Of a stretch of DNA of 64,000 bases, positions 36,049 to 44,801 are shown one piece after another. Position numbers and translations under genes: made by a program. The stretch's first letter is position 1; every line of letters starts with the position of its first letter. Source of the stretch: Kaistella sp. SH40-3 (GTDB lineage: Bacteria; Bacteroidota; Bacteroidia; Flavobacteriales; Weeksellaceae); NCBI RefSeq assembly GCF_030686865.1, contig NZ_JAQYUS010000006.1, positions 124,001 to 188,000 on the forward strand, in the 5' to 3' direction. A model generated the notes under the pieces. That model was not told the origin of the DNA. It saw only the letters and a program-made list of their open reading frames with translations, and ran no database searches.

Positions 36049-36774
36049 TTAAAGTTTCAATTTTTTAAAAATAAATTCGGGAATATTTTTGATAATCAAC
36101 ATAATAACGCTCCAAATTGGCAAAACATAAACAACGTTTCTCCTGTTTTTGTAAGCCTTGTAAATTACGTCTGCTGCCTGTTTTGGACTTGCTGTTAATT
36201 TAGGATTGAGTGGTAAACCTTCGGTCATTTTGGTTGCCATAAAGCCAGGTTTTATAGTAAGAACGTGAACTTTTTTGCTGAACAGATAATTTCTCAGTCC
36301 ACTTAAATAAGCAGTTAAACCCGCTTTTGCACTGCCGTAAATAAAGTTACTTTGTCTCCCGCGCTCGCCTGCCACCGAGGAAAGAACGATCATTGTGCCG
36401 GATCTTTGTCGCTCCATTTTATTGGCAAAGAAATTAAGAACGGGAATTAATTTCGAATAGTTGATATCGATGATTTTCTCTGTATTTCTATTATCGTAAA
36501 GTCCTTCTTCTGTTCCTTCGCCCAGATATCCTGTAGCACAGAAAAGAAGTTCAGAATCAATTTCATCAAAACTGGTGTAATCGACTGGCTTCAATAAATC
36601 GAGTTCGATGATCTCTGACTGCTGAATAAATTTCACCTCGAGATGTTTCGCAAATTTCTCAGTGGTTTCTTTATTTGAAGTGAAAAGATATATTTTCGAA
36701 AATTTATCACCCGCACTTAATGTCTTCTCGACAAATGCCTGCGCAACTTCTGAATTGCTTCCTAAAACGATCAT
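36049..36774 (-). CDS. SDR reductase, DprE2-like
   Basis: A 241-residue short-chain dehydrogenase with a short N-terminal cofactor loop (MIVLGSNSEVAQAF), the catalytic Ser in MIVLSSVAGERGRQ and YGSAK (about residues 146-150). The end is hydrophobic (VVYVLPIWSVIMLIIKNIPEFI), which is typical of DprE2, a membrane-associated reductase. In mycobacteria DprE2 reduces the 2'-keto intermediate made by DprE1 to give decaprenyl-phospho-arabinose. It lies 59 bases after the DprE1-like gene on the same strand, supporting a two-enzyme epimerase. Confidence 0.85.
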   Translation of the reverse strand: MIVLGSNSEVAQAFVEKTLSAGDKFSKIYLFTSNKETTEKFAKHLEVKFIQQSEIIELDLLKPVDYTSFDEIDSELLFCATGYLGEGTEEGLYDNRNTEKIIDINYSKLIPVLNFFANKMERQRSGTMIVLSSVAGERGRQSNFIYGSAKAGLTAYLSGLRNYLFSKKVHVLTIKPGFMATKMTEGLPLNPKLTASPKQAADVIYKAYKNRRNVVYVLPIWSVIMLIIKNIPEFIFKKLKL

Positions 36775-36833
36775 AGTTTATTTTGTAATTTCTAGATGTG
36801 GATTTCTGAACGGAATTATCTTACAAAGATTCA

Positions 36834-38147
36834 TTAATTATTTTGAATTCTTTTCTGCTGCATAGAAACAAATTTAGAATTCTGAACATTCTGCAGATAA
36901 TTGGTAAGCGAAGGCTTGCTCATTGAATCTTTGCTTAAATAAATTCTACCGCCAAATTCTTCAACAATCGCATCGAGTTGTGTAACTAATTTTTTCAGTT
37001 TTGAGTTTACTTTAAAATCCAAAGCCAAAGTATAACCTTCCATCGGAAAGGAATTGTACGCTTCCGGATTGTCTTTACCAAAAAGTTTTAAAACAGCCAG
37101 AAAAGATCCGTTTCCACTTTTAGCAATAGTTTCGAGAATTTTCTTCATTCCTTCTTTTCCCTTTTCTTTTGGAATGACCATTTGATATTGAATAAAACCT
37201 TTTTTACCGTAGATGCGATTCCAGTCATTAACAATGTCAAGTGGGTAAAAGAATTGTTCATAATGGATAAAATTCTTGACTTCTTTTTTACTTTGTTTAA
37301 AGTAATAGAGAAGATTAAATAATTTCACAGTAAGATTATTCAACACAAAATTCGGAAAGTAGAAAGGAATTGAGGGTTGAATTCCCTTTTGCATTTTTAA
37401 AGGATTTTCCTGCAATTTTTTTGGTAATTCATGTTTAAAAGCATGCTCACCTCGCATCATAATACTTCGTCCCAATTTTTGATCCTTTTGAAGACAATCA
37501 ATCCAGGCAACATTGTAAGTCCACGATTCACTTTCATCAAACAGTTTAAAGATTTCATCTAAGTTTTCGGCTTTTATGCTTTCTTGACGAATATAGGTGC
37601 TTTCAATATTTTTTAATTTGAATTTTGCAGAAAGAATAATTCCGGTCAAACCCATTCCACCAATGCTTGCCCAATATTTGTCCGCATTTTCAATTTTAGA
37701 ACAAGTTAGAATTTCACCTTTTTCATTTAATAAATTAAACTCAATTACATACTCAGAAAAACATCCTTCAGCGTGATGGTTTTTCCCGTGTACATCGGAT
37801 GCAATTGCGCCACCGACTGTAATAAATTTGGTTCCTGGTGTGACAAAAAGAAAATAACCTTGTGGAACGATTACTTCTAAAACATCGGAGAGTAAAACAC
37901 CAGATTCGCATTCGATGATTCCGTTTAACCGGTCGAAACTGATAAATTTATTCAATCTTTTAGTAGAAAAAATATTTTCAGAAAGTGAGGCATCACCATA
38001 ACATCTGCCATTTCCTCGGGCGATTATTTCGTGGTGATTGCGAACGTATTCTATAATTTTAGCAGAAGAATCTTCGGACTTCATTTCTTTTTCCACTACC
38101 GGAAAATTTCCCCAATTCGTTACAGTCTGTTTATAATCTGGTTTCAT
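36834..38147 (-). CDS. FAD-dependent oxidase, DprE1-like (polyprenyl-phospho-ribose 2'-epimerase subunit)
   Basis: A 437-residue VAO-type flavoenzyme. The FAD-binding domain contains ARGNGRCYGDASL (about residues 43-55) and VGGAIASDVHGKNHHAEGCF (about 112-131), matching the DIHGKNHH segment of M. tuberculosis DprE1. The catalytic Lys aligns with K in RIYLSKDSM (about 402-410). At the place of DprE1 Cys387, the segment GYTLALDF has Ala (about residue 375). DprE1 oxidises polyprenyl-phospho-ribose at C2. The start codon overlaps the stop of the UbiA-like gene by four bases (ATGA), so the genes are translationally coupled. Confidence 0.88.
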   Translation of the reverse strand: MKPDYKQTVTNWGNFPVVEKEMKSEDSSAKIIEYVRNHHEIIARGNGRCYGDASLSENIFSTKRLNKFISFDRLNGIIECESGVLLSDVLEVIVPQGYFLFVTPGTKFITVGGAIASDVHGKNHHAEGCFSEYVIEFNLLNEKGEILTCSKIENADKYWASIGGMGLTGIILSAKFKLKNIESTYIRQESIKAENLDEIFKLFDESESWTYNVAWIDCLQKDQKLGRSIMMRGEHAFKHELPKKLQENPLKMQKGIQPSIPFYFPNFVLNNLTVKLFNLLYYFKQSKKEVKNFIHYEQFFYPLDIVNDWNRIYGKKGFIQYQMVIPKEKGKEGMKKILETIAKSGNGSFLAVLKLFGKDNPEAYNSFPMEGYTLALDFKVNSKLKKLVTQLDAIVEEFGGRIYLSKDSMSKPSLTNYLQNVQNSKFVSMQQKRIQNN

Positions 38148-39031
38148 TTCTTAAAATAAATTTGTAATAAAAACGCAACTAACCAAAGCACTAAAGTGAC
38201 CTGAATGTATCGGTCTTTATAAATAATTTTAGTGGGTGATTCGGTTTTGTTATAAACCAAAGTCTGCTGCAAATAGCGTAAAAAAGCAAATACAACAAAG
38301 ATTACCGTGTAAAAAACTCGCGGATGAAAACGTTGTTGAACTTCAGGTGAAAGCGTAAACATTAAATAACAAACAATTGCCAATGCACAACTGATTGAAA
38401 GTGCGATGTCTGCAAATTGCACATTATAGCCGTCCAATGATTTTCTTGTTCTACCCGATATTTGAGCATTGATGAGTTCTCCTCTTCTTTTGCCAATCGC
38501 TAAAACCAATGCCAAGACGAAAGTAAGTAAAATGGCCCATTGCGAAATGAGAATTCCCGTTGCGTAACCTCCAGCTAATACACGTAGGACGAAACCGATG
38601 GAAATAATCATGACATCTACGATTGCAACGTGCTTAAGTTTAAAAGTATAAGCCAAATTCATGACAAAATAAAAGCCAACAATACTTGCAAATTTCCAAA
38701 GATTATCTTGTAAAAAATCTTTGGTCAGGAACATTAAAATAAAAATAATGCTTAATAAAAGCACCAAAATTACTCGGGCTGATGATTTAGAAATAAGACC
38801 ACTTGCTAAAGGTCTGTTTTTCTTTTCGGGATGTTTTCGATCAGATTCTATATCTGAATAATCATTAATGATATAAATACTGCTCGCTGTAAAAGAGAAT
38901 ATCACAAAAGCAAAAATGCTTTTAATTAACAAATCAAGATGGGTAATATTTCCCGAAAAAAAGAGTGGCAAAAAAACAAAAAAATTCTTGACCCACTGCT
39001 CAATACGAAGCAGTTTTAAATATTTCATCAT
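38144..39031 (-). CDS. UbiA family prenyltransferase (polyprenyl-phosphate phosphoribosyltransferase-like)
   Basis: A 295-residue integral membrane enzyme with about eight to nine hydrophobic helices. The first Asp-rich motif is INDYSDIESDRKHPEKKNRPLASG (about residues 55-78), which binds the diphosphate with Mg. The second conserved region includes YNVQFADIALSISCALAIV. The closeness to DprE1- and DprE2-like genes points to the Rv3806c role, linking PRPP to polyprenyl phosphate, rather than quinone synthesis. It is the first gene of the cluster. Two ATG codons in a row make the exact start uncertain by one residue. Confidence 0.88.
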   Translation of the reverse strand: MMKYLKLLRIEQWVKNFFVFLPLFFSGNITHLDLLIKSIFAFVIFSFTASSIYIINDYSDIESDRKHPEKKNRPLASGLISKSSARVILVLLLSIIFILMFLTKDFLQDNLWKFASIVGFYFVMNLAYTFKLKHVAIVDVMIISIGFVLRVLAGGYATGILISQWAILLTFVLALVLAIGKRRGELINAQISGRTRKSLDGYNVQFADIALSISCALAIVCYLMFTLSPEVQQRFHPRVFYTVIFVVFAFLRYLQQTLVYNKTESPTKIIYKDRYIQVTLVLWLVAFLLQIYFKK

Positions 39032-39069
39032 TCATGTAAAATCAAGAAGCAAAATTAGTGAAATTTAAA

Positions 39070-39094
39070 TAAAAAAAATCCGCCGAAGCGGATT
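39070..39094 (-). terminator. Terminator of the OmpA-family gene
   Basis: AATCCGC-TTCG-GCGGATT hairpin on the minus strand with the stable UUCG tetraloop and a T-run. Confidence 0.85.
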
Positions 39095-39123
39095 CTATAT
39101 TTATACCTATTGGTTAATGAATA

Positions 39124-39816
39124 CTATTGGTTGGCAGCTTCATTAATCATATTTTCGTTTGCGGTAATTGCAAATTCAACTCTTCTGTTTTGTGCTCTAC
39201 CTGCATCAGTATCGTTAGATGCTATTGGTTCTTTTTCTCCCATTCCCATTGCAATCATTCTTGAGCCAGAAATTCCTTTAGAACTTAAATAACTTTTTAC
39301 AGCTGCGGCTCTTCTTTCAGAAAGTGAAAGGTTATAGGAATCAGCACCTTTACTGTCGGTATGACCGTAAATATTAATGTTGGTATCTGGATTATTTACC
39401 AAAACTTGCGCTAATTTATCAAGGTTAACTTTTGCTGCTTCGGTTAAGTTAGAAGAATCGAATCCGAAGTTTACCATATTTTCTTTCATGGTTACTCTAA
39501 TTCCCTCTCCAACTCTTTCTACTTCTGCGCCTGGTAAAGTTTCCTTAATTTCTTTCGCTTGCTTGTCCATTTTGTTACCGATCACGTTACCGGCTACTCC
39601 ACCAACTACTCCACCAAGAACTGCTCCAAGAGGTGCGTTTTTACCTTTACCGATATTGTTACCCAAAACCCCACCTAAGATTGCTCCGGCAGCAGTTCCG
39701 ATAACGGTTCCTTTTTGTTGATTATTTGAGTTTTTTACTGCTTCACAACTTGTCATTGTCACCATTGATGCTGAAATGAATAGTGCTGCGATATTCGTTT
39801 TATTAAAAATTTTCAT
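39124..39816 (-). CDS. OmpA family lipoprotein with glycine-zipper domain
   Basis: A 230-residue protein. The lipobox MVTMTSC puts the lipidated Cys at about residue 24. Residues 38-80 are a glycine-zipper (GTVIGTAAGAILGGVLGNNIGKG and GAVLGGVVGGVAGNVIG) that may insert in a membrane. The C-terminal OmpA domain (about 112-225) includes NINIYGHTDSKGADSYNLSLSERRAAAV, whose Asp and Arg bind meso-diaminopimelate of peptidoglycan. It anchors the outer membrane to the cell wall, as YiaD/Pal-like proteins do. It follows the lipocalin gene by 19 bases and shares its transcript. Confidence 0.92.
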   Translation of the reverse strand: MKIFNKTNIAALFISASMVTMTSCEAVKNSNNQQKGTVIGTAAGAILGGVLGNNIGKGKNAPLGAVLGGVVGGVAGNVIGNKMDKQAKEIKETLPGAEVERVGEGIRVTMKENMVNFGFDSSNLTEAAKVNLDKLAQVLVNNPDTNINIYGHTDSKGADSYNLSLSERRAAAVKSYLSSKGISGSRMIAMGMGEKEPIASNDTDAGRAQNRRVEFAITANENMINEAANQ

Positions 39817-39835
39817 AAGTTTATTTTTTGTATTA

Positions 39836-40315
39836 TTATTTCATTCCTGTTCTTTCGAAATTGTAAACTACTCTTACATTTTCTCCATTAGATGGGATAT
39901 TTTGTTCCAGACTAAATTGATCTGCTGTTTGACTAATAAGATTTAAAGAATATCCTGCCGTAACAGCTTTTGCTTTAGAACCCTCCATTAATTTTTTAAA
40001 TTTAAATTCATTGCCAGCACCTACTTCAAATTTAATTGGCTGTATAACACTTGGGCAATCACCACCACCATTAATGGTATAAGATCCTGACCAGTTATTT
40101 GGAATCAATCTCCAATGGCTACCTACAAAACACTGCGCATCTGCACCTTCGTCAAAAGGTTTTACTTTGTAGTTTTTGTCGTAGTTGACACTGGTTATTT
40201 CCCAATCTCCTTTTAATTTCAGAAACTCAGCGCGATCAGTTTGAGCAGTTTTTGCTGTAGAACATGAAACAGTCATTGCTGCTCCAACTATTCCTGCTAA
40301 TAATAAATTTTTCAT
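39836..40315 (-). CDS. Lipocalin family lipoprotein
   Basis: A 159-residue protein with an N-terminal lipobox (MTVSC, Cys about residue 19). The mature part opens with LKGDWEITSVNYD, a lipocalin-like first strand with the conserved G-x-W, and has several paired strands ending in VRVVYNFERTG. Bacteroidota lipocalin-like domains probably bind small hydrophobic ligands in the envelope, but no ligand is known. It precedes the OmpA gene in one operon, so the two may cooperate at the outer membrane. Confidence 0.8.
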   Translation of the reverse strand: MKNLLLAGIVGAAMTVSCSTAKTAQTDRAEFLKLKGDWEITSVNYDKNYKVKPFDEGADAQCFVGSHWRLIPNNWSGSYTINGGGDCPSVIQPIKFEVGAGNEFKFKKLMEGSKAKAVTAGYSLNLISQTADQFSLEQNIPSNGENVRVVYNFERTGMK

Positions 40316-40372
40316 AGTAGTATAATTAATTAATTTAGAAGTACAAAAAACCGTGCCATTTCAACCAAAAAA

Positions 40373-40395
40373 CAAAAAAAACCCGAATAATCGGG
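40373..40395 (-). terminator. Terminator of the S8 protease gene
   Basis: Short stem CCCGA-ATAA-TCGGG with an A-run on the plus strand (T-run on the minus). Weak but well placed. Confidence 0.6.
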
Positions 40396-40427
40396 CTTTC
40401 TTATTAATATTATACTTATTAAAAAAA

Positions 40428-42143
40428 TTATTTTTTAGAAGTTTTTTTCTTTAGTTTAGATTTAGTGGCTTTAATTGGAGTAACTTTTACATTCGGTGCT
40501 TTGTAAAAATTTGTGTAAGCGTATTCCGCTGCTTTTCTCAAATCAATTACGCCACCCGCTTCAGAAATCAGATCGAATCTATTGTTGGTATTTGAATTAA
40601 TCATTGCATTTACCGTAGATTTATTTGAAGTTTTCACAAGAGATTCAATCATTTGTGCTGGGGTCAAATTAGGCATGTAAGCGAGTAAAACTGAGGCAGC
40701 ACCCGCAACTACTGGCGAGGCCATAGAAGTCCCTTGCAGATATTCATATTTACCATCAGGTACGGTTGAATAGATTTTATCACCAGGGGCAAATACGTTT
40801 ACTAATTTTTGATTATAGTTAGAGAAACTTGCTCTTAGAAATTCATTATCGTTTGTTGATGCACCAACAACAAGCATATTGTTAATAAATGGTTTCGCGT
40901 CTGTAACATTTTTAAAGTTGGTTGGATAGTAAATATTTTCTGCAATATCCTCATTTTCATTTCCCGCAGCTTTAACCAAAAGAACGCCTTTTGACTCCGC
41001 ATATTTAAAGGCATCCCAAACAACATCTTTACCTGGCGAAACAGGTTTACCGAAACTCATATTCAGAATTCTCGCGCCATTATCTACTGCGTATCTGATT
41101 GCATTTGCGATATCTTTATCTCTTTCATCACCGTTTGGAACAGCGCGAACTGTCATAATCTTTGCAGTTTTATAACCGACTCCATACTGAACTTCATCCC
41201 CTTGCGGAAGTCCAGCAATTATCCCAGCAACATGTGTTCCGTGTTGAGCATCTGGTCCTTTATAATGATTATTACCATAGTTCTTTTCAGCATAGTCCTC
41301 ATAATGATCACCCACAATTGAAGCTCTCGGATTGAAATCTAAATTATATTGTTTCGTGGCTTGTGGTTCATAGTAATCCAAAGCTTCTTTCATTTGAGCC
41401 TCTAAAAATTTCTGAACTTCTGCGGGAGATTTTCCATTAACTGAAGGATCTCTGCTGATTTGTGTTAAAACATTAAGAGCCATTGCTTGCTCAGGAGTTC
41501 CTGGTTTAATTGACCCTATCGTTTCTTGGGTTAAATTCTTACCGCTCAGCATTGAAATCATCGAAGGAATCATTCCCTGAATCCTTTTGTAAGTCTCGTA
41601 ATTCTGTTTTGCTTCAACGCTTTTCTTGGTGAAAATTTCTTTAGATTTCATGTACATTGCAAATTCCTCTGGCATTTTTGCCTGGTTTGCTTTGTTCTCC
41701 GTAGAATTTGGACCTTCGAAAATTGTTTGGTATTTCTTAACCACGCGGGTAACTTCCATATTGTCCACATCGATATCGCCGTTTTTACCACCGCTGAAAT
41801 TCCAGCCATAAATATCATCAATATATCCGTTTCCGTCATCATCAATTCCATTACCTGGAACTTCGTTTACGTTTTTCCACATATTATTAATGAGTCCTGG
41901 ATGATTAACGTCTACTCCGCTATCTAAAACGCCAACAATTACTGGTTTTGGCTTTAATCCTTTAGAATCTAAGTATTTATAGGCGTTTTGAGTATTTACA
42001 CCATAAACATTCGAAGATGCAAAATCCTGATGATACCATGTCATCAAGTTTTTGTCTTTCATGGGATCCAAGGGAGTTTCTACCTGTTGTGCAAATGTTG
42101 CATAGCCGATCAGAAACGACGCGGCAATTAATATTTTTTTCAT
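40428..42143 (-). CDS. S8 family serine peptidase (subtilisin-like), secreted
   Basis: A 571-residue protease with signal peptide (MKKILIAASFLIGYATFAQQ). The catalytic triad is visible: Asp74 in VGVLDSGVDVNHPG, His in AQHGTHVAGIIAG (about residue 308) and Ser in QGTSMASPVVAG (about 475). There is a long insert of about 230 residues between Asp and His, typical of this flavobacterial subgroup. The Lys-rich tail (KATKSKLKKKTSKK) is unusual. Its start overlaps the WbqC stop by four bases, so it is translated as part of that operon. It probably acts in the periplasm; no C-terminal sorting domain is visible. Confidence 0.93.
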   Translation of the reverse strand: MKKILIAASFLIGYATFAQQVETPLDPMKDKNLMTWYHQDFASSNVYGVNTQNAYKYLDSKGLKPKPVIVGVLDSGVDVNHPGLINNMWKNVNEVPGNGIDDDGNGYIDDIYGWNFSGGKNGDIDVDNMEVTRVVKKYQTIFEGPNSTENKANQAKMPEEFAMYMKSKEIFTKKSVEAKQNYETYKRIQGMIPSMISMLSGKNLTQETIGSIKPGTPEQAMALNVLTQISRDPSVNGKSPAEVQKFLEAQMKEALDYYEPQATKQYNLDFNPRASIVGDHYEDYAEKNYGNNHYKGPDAQHGTHVAGIIAGLPQGDEVQYGVGYKTAKIMTVRAVPNGDERDKDIANAIRYAVDNGARILNMSFGKPVSPGKDVVWDAFKYAESKGVLLVKAAGNENEDIAENIYYPTNFKNVTDAKPFINNMLVVGASTNDNEFLRASFSNYNQKLVNVFAPGDKIYSTVPDGKYEYLQGTSMASPVVAGAASVLLAYMPNLTPAQMIESLVKTSNKSTVNAMINSNTNNRFDLISEAGGVIDLRKAAEYAYTNFYKAPNVKVTPIKATKSKLKKKTSKK

Positions 42144-42763
42144 TTGATATCTATTTCGGTTTTAATATTCTTGATATAGGTCAAAGATTCTGGGCCTTTG
42201 TTACAAATCAGATCAATTATCGACAAGTCTTTCAAATACCCATACTTATCGGAAAAGGACTGAAAGTACTCTTGCATTTCAAAAGGAGTATCTGACTTTG
42301 CTGAAAAATGATCGCGATAATTAAGAATGGCAGGTTCTTTAAAAAATTCATCGTTTAAAGAAAATGACTGTTCTGTTTTGAGAATCTTTTGGATTACTTT
42401 TAAAGCATTAAGGTTAAATTCAATTAAAGAATTTGTTTTAAAAGTATAAATTTCCTGCAGCCGATCTTCATAATAGTCAAAATAAGGTGAAGTTTGATAA
42501 GCCGTTTTTATAGATTTCCAATGGAGTTGTTGCCACTTTTCACGATTTGAAGTTTGGATATCTTTGATGACTCTGGTTCCATTATGATTCATGGGAATAA
42601 TCAAAGACAGTTTGCCATTTGCGCCATAAATATTGGCTCTGTTACGATAAGTCTGCTTTGGAAAATTCTCGAACTGTTCGAAAATAATTTCGGCGTCGTC
42701 CTGTAAAAAAACATAAAACCAGGAAATCGGGGGAAGATAAAATATGGGTAATAAAATCTGCAT
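42140..42763 (-). CDS. WbqC-like family protein
   Basis: A 207-residue protein of the WbqC family. It opens with the family pattern LLPIFYLPPISWFYVFLQDD and contains NRANIYGANGKLSLIIPM and KWQQLHWKSIKTAYQTSPYFDYY, the most conserved block. WbqC is named from O-antigen clusters, yet its activity is not established to my knowledge; proposals include a sugar or amide transferase. It is translationally coupled to the S8 protease and lies downstream of lepB behind a structured region. Confidence 0.88.
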   Translation of the reverse strand: MQILLPIFYLPPISWFYVFLQDDAEIIFEQFENFPKQTYRNRANIYGANGKLSLIIPMNHNGTRVIKDIQTSNREKWQQLHWKSIKTAYQTSPYFDYYEDRLQEIYTFKTNSLIEFNLNALKVIQKILKTEQSFSLNDEFFKEPAILNYRDHFSAKSDTPFEMQEYFQSFSDKYGYLKDLSIIDLICNKGPESLTYIKNIKTEIDIK

Positions 42764-42936
42764 TGTTGTAATACTATATTTATTAAATGATAGACTTATT
42801 TTTTAAAGTAAAAGCACACTAAATTAGCCGTAGAATAAATACGTTTGTAAGGACTTTTGTCTTTATAGAATTTTAATTCCTCTATCGCTAACTTATGGAT
42901 TTTTCATATTGAATGAAACCTTATTTTAAAACGGGA

Positions 42937-43019
42937 ATCCATAGCCCCGATTGCAGAGGCATCCTTTTTCTGACGAGGAACGAGGAGAAAAAAGATAGAG
43001 CGGAAAGCGGGATTAAGCT
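42937..43019. ncRNA. Structured intergenic element between lepB and wbqC
   Basis: An imperfect hairpin: ATCCTTTTTCT (42961-42971) pairs with AGAAAAAAGAT (42986-42996), one mismatch, around a 14-base loop. Outside it lie GCCCCGATTGC (from 42953) and GCGGAAAGCGGG (43000-43011), which pair in part. I recall similar CCCCGATTG...GCGGAAAGCGGG sequences scattered between genes in flavobacteria. It could be an RNA, a repeat or an atypical terminator. Confidence 0.4.
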
Positions 43020-43029
43020 TCTAAAAAAA

Positions 43030-44679
43030 TCAATTTTCTTCTTTTTTCTTTTTAAAGAATTTCATGATGAAATCCCAACCAAAAAACAAGCCAAGAATCA
43101 ATACCGCAACCCACCAGTAAGAGGTTTTGTGCAATTCCCCAGTGTTGGTTGCTTTGAACATTCTGTCCCAACGGATTTTTTTATGTGCCTGATACGTTGA
43201 ACCGTTATCTTTGAAAAGTCCCTGAATACTTAACCAAGTAAACATAGGCGATCCCACGATATTTTCCTCGGGAACAAAGCCGAAAAAACGAGCATCTAAA
43301 GAGGCATCGCGGTTGTCACCAATCATCATGTAATAATCCTGCTGAATGATATATTGCGTGGCTTCTTTACCATCGATAAAAATTTTACCGTTTTTGTTTT
43401 CTAAATGATGATGTTCATATTCAGAAATAATCCACTGATATTCCGGTAAAGTTTCTTGATTTAAAGTTACAACATCGCCTTTTTTGGGGATTCTCAAAGG
43501 ACCATACCAATCTTGATTCCATTTTTTATTGATAGGGAAAATGGATTGTGTAGTATCGATATTTTTGGTGTAAGCATCTCTGGCCGCGTTTACTTTGTAG
43601 GAAACAGCAGCGGAATCTTTTTCCCAGATATGTTCTTTTATATCGATTACTTGTGGAAGTTCTTTGATTTCTTTTGCTGTTTTATCAGTTAAACCTTGGA
43701 AATCATACATAAATCCCGATTGAGTTTGAATTTCCTGAACGGGCAGAAAGCCGTAAATTTTATACAGCGCGGGAATATCTAACTGACTTCCGGTAGTAGC
43801 AATATATTTATGCTGCTTCTGCTGATCACCTAAAGTAACTTCAGGTTTTCCGTTTACAAAAAGTCGACCGGCACGCATTTCAAGAACATCACCTGCAACA
43901 GCAACACATCTTTTTACGTAAGGATCTTTTCGATCTATCGCAGTGTGAACAGAATCTTGTGGATAATTGAAAACAACGATGTCGTTTTTCTGTGGTTTCT
44001 TTATTTGCAAAATTCTGGTGTACGGAAGTTTTATGGCATCTACGTAAGATTTCGGATCATCTTTTGGATTCCCTTTTTCACCAGTATCCATAATGGTTCC
44101 CTGCAAGAAAGGAAGTGCAACAGGTCGCATCGGCATTCTAAAACCGTAAGTCCATTTGTTCACAAACAGGAAATCTCCTACTAAAAGCGTTCTTTCCATA
44201 GATCCTGTCGGAATTCCAAAAGGCTGCGTTACAAAAACGTGAATAATCGTTGCAAACACCACGGCAAAAGTGATTGAACCTGCAAAAGTATCTTTCTTTT
44301 TAGATGCTAATTCCTCTTCTGTGAAGTAAAGTTCCTCATCTTTTTCAACTTCTGTATCTTTAGAATAATTGACTACTGCCAAATAAATAAAGGGAAGGAA
44401 GATGGTCAGTAAGGTTTGAACGAAACTCTTCTTACCGAAATGCCTCATTAAAAATAAATGAAAAACAGTCATCATAATCGGTCCAATAATAGGAACATAT
44501 GATAAGATCGTCCACCACTTTGAATGTTCTGTTTCCTTCAAAATAATAAAATAATTATAAAAAGGGACAAACGTAAAAAGTGGGTTGTACCCCATTTTTT
44601 TGAAAAGTTTCCATGTAGAAATTCCCATTATTATAGAGAGAATTATTACATAAATCGTATAAGTAAGAAAGTAATCCAT
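43030..44679 (-). CDS. lepB: Signal peptidase I, long Bacteroidota form
   Basis: A 549-residue membrane protease that cuts signal peptides. The catalytic Ser160 is in FGIPTGSMERTLL, the Lys256 in PYVKRCVAVAGD, and box E is YMMIGDNRDASLDARFFGFVPEENIVG near residues 450-475. Three N-terminal hydrophobic segments (about 5-20, 58-78, 88-104) and one before the Ser form the membrane part, and a last helix near 525-545 is followed by KKKKEEN. An insert of roughly 190 residues between the Lys and box E is typical of Bacteroidota. Gene order dapB, lepB, wbqC on one strand is conserved in the group. Confidence 0.95.
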   Translation of the reverse strand: MDYFLTYTIYVIILSIIMGISTWKLFKKMGYNPLFTFVPFYNYFIILKETEHSKWWTILSYVPIIGPIMMTVFHLFLMRHFGKKSFVQTLLTIFLPFIYLAVVNYSKDTEVEKDEELYFTEEELASKKKDTFAGSITFAVVFATIIHVFVTQPFGIPTGSMERTLLVGDFLFVNKWTYGFRMPMRPVALPFLQGTIMDTGEKGNPKDDPKSYVDAIKLPYTRILQIKKPQKNDIVVFNYPQDSVHTAIDRKDPYVKRCVAVAGDVLEMRAGRLFVNGKPEVTLGDQQKQHKYIATTGSQLDIPALYKIYGFLPVQEIQTQSGFMYDFQGLTDKTAKEIKELPQVIDIKEHIWEKDSAAVSYKVNAARDAYTKNIDTTQSIFPINKKWNQDWYGPLRIPKKGDVVTLNQETLPEYQWIISEYEHHHLENKNGKIFIDGKEATQYIIQQDYYMMIGDNRDASLDARFFGFVPEENIVGSPMFTWLSIQGLFKDNGSTYQAHKKIRWDRMFKATNTGELHKTSYWWVAVLILGLFFGWDFIMKFFKKKKEEN

Positions 44680-44801
44680 ATTCAGTTGCTTATCGCTATT
44701 AGTTTAATTTGTTTGAAAATTGTTACAGGATCATGAGTAATAAAAATATAGATGAGCAATTTCTCATTCGTGATTGTCTATTACTATACATTTATTGCGT
44801 A

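Noticed and set aside
42913-43200. 95-codon plus-strand frame across the lepB 3' end
   Set aside because: It runs antisense to lepB and through the structured element; the translation has no recognisable domain.
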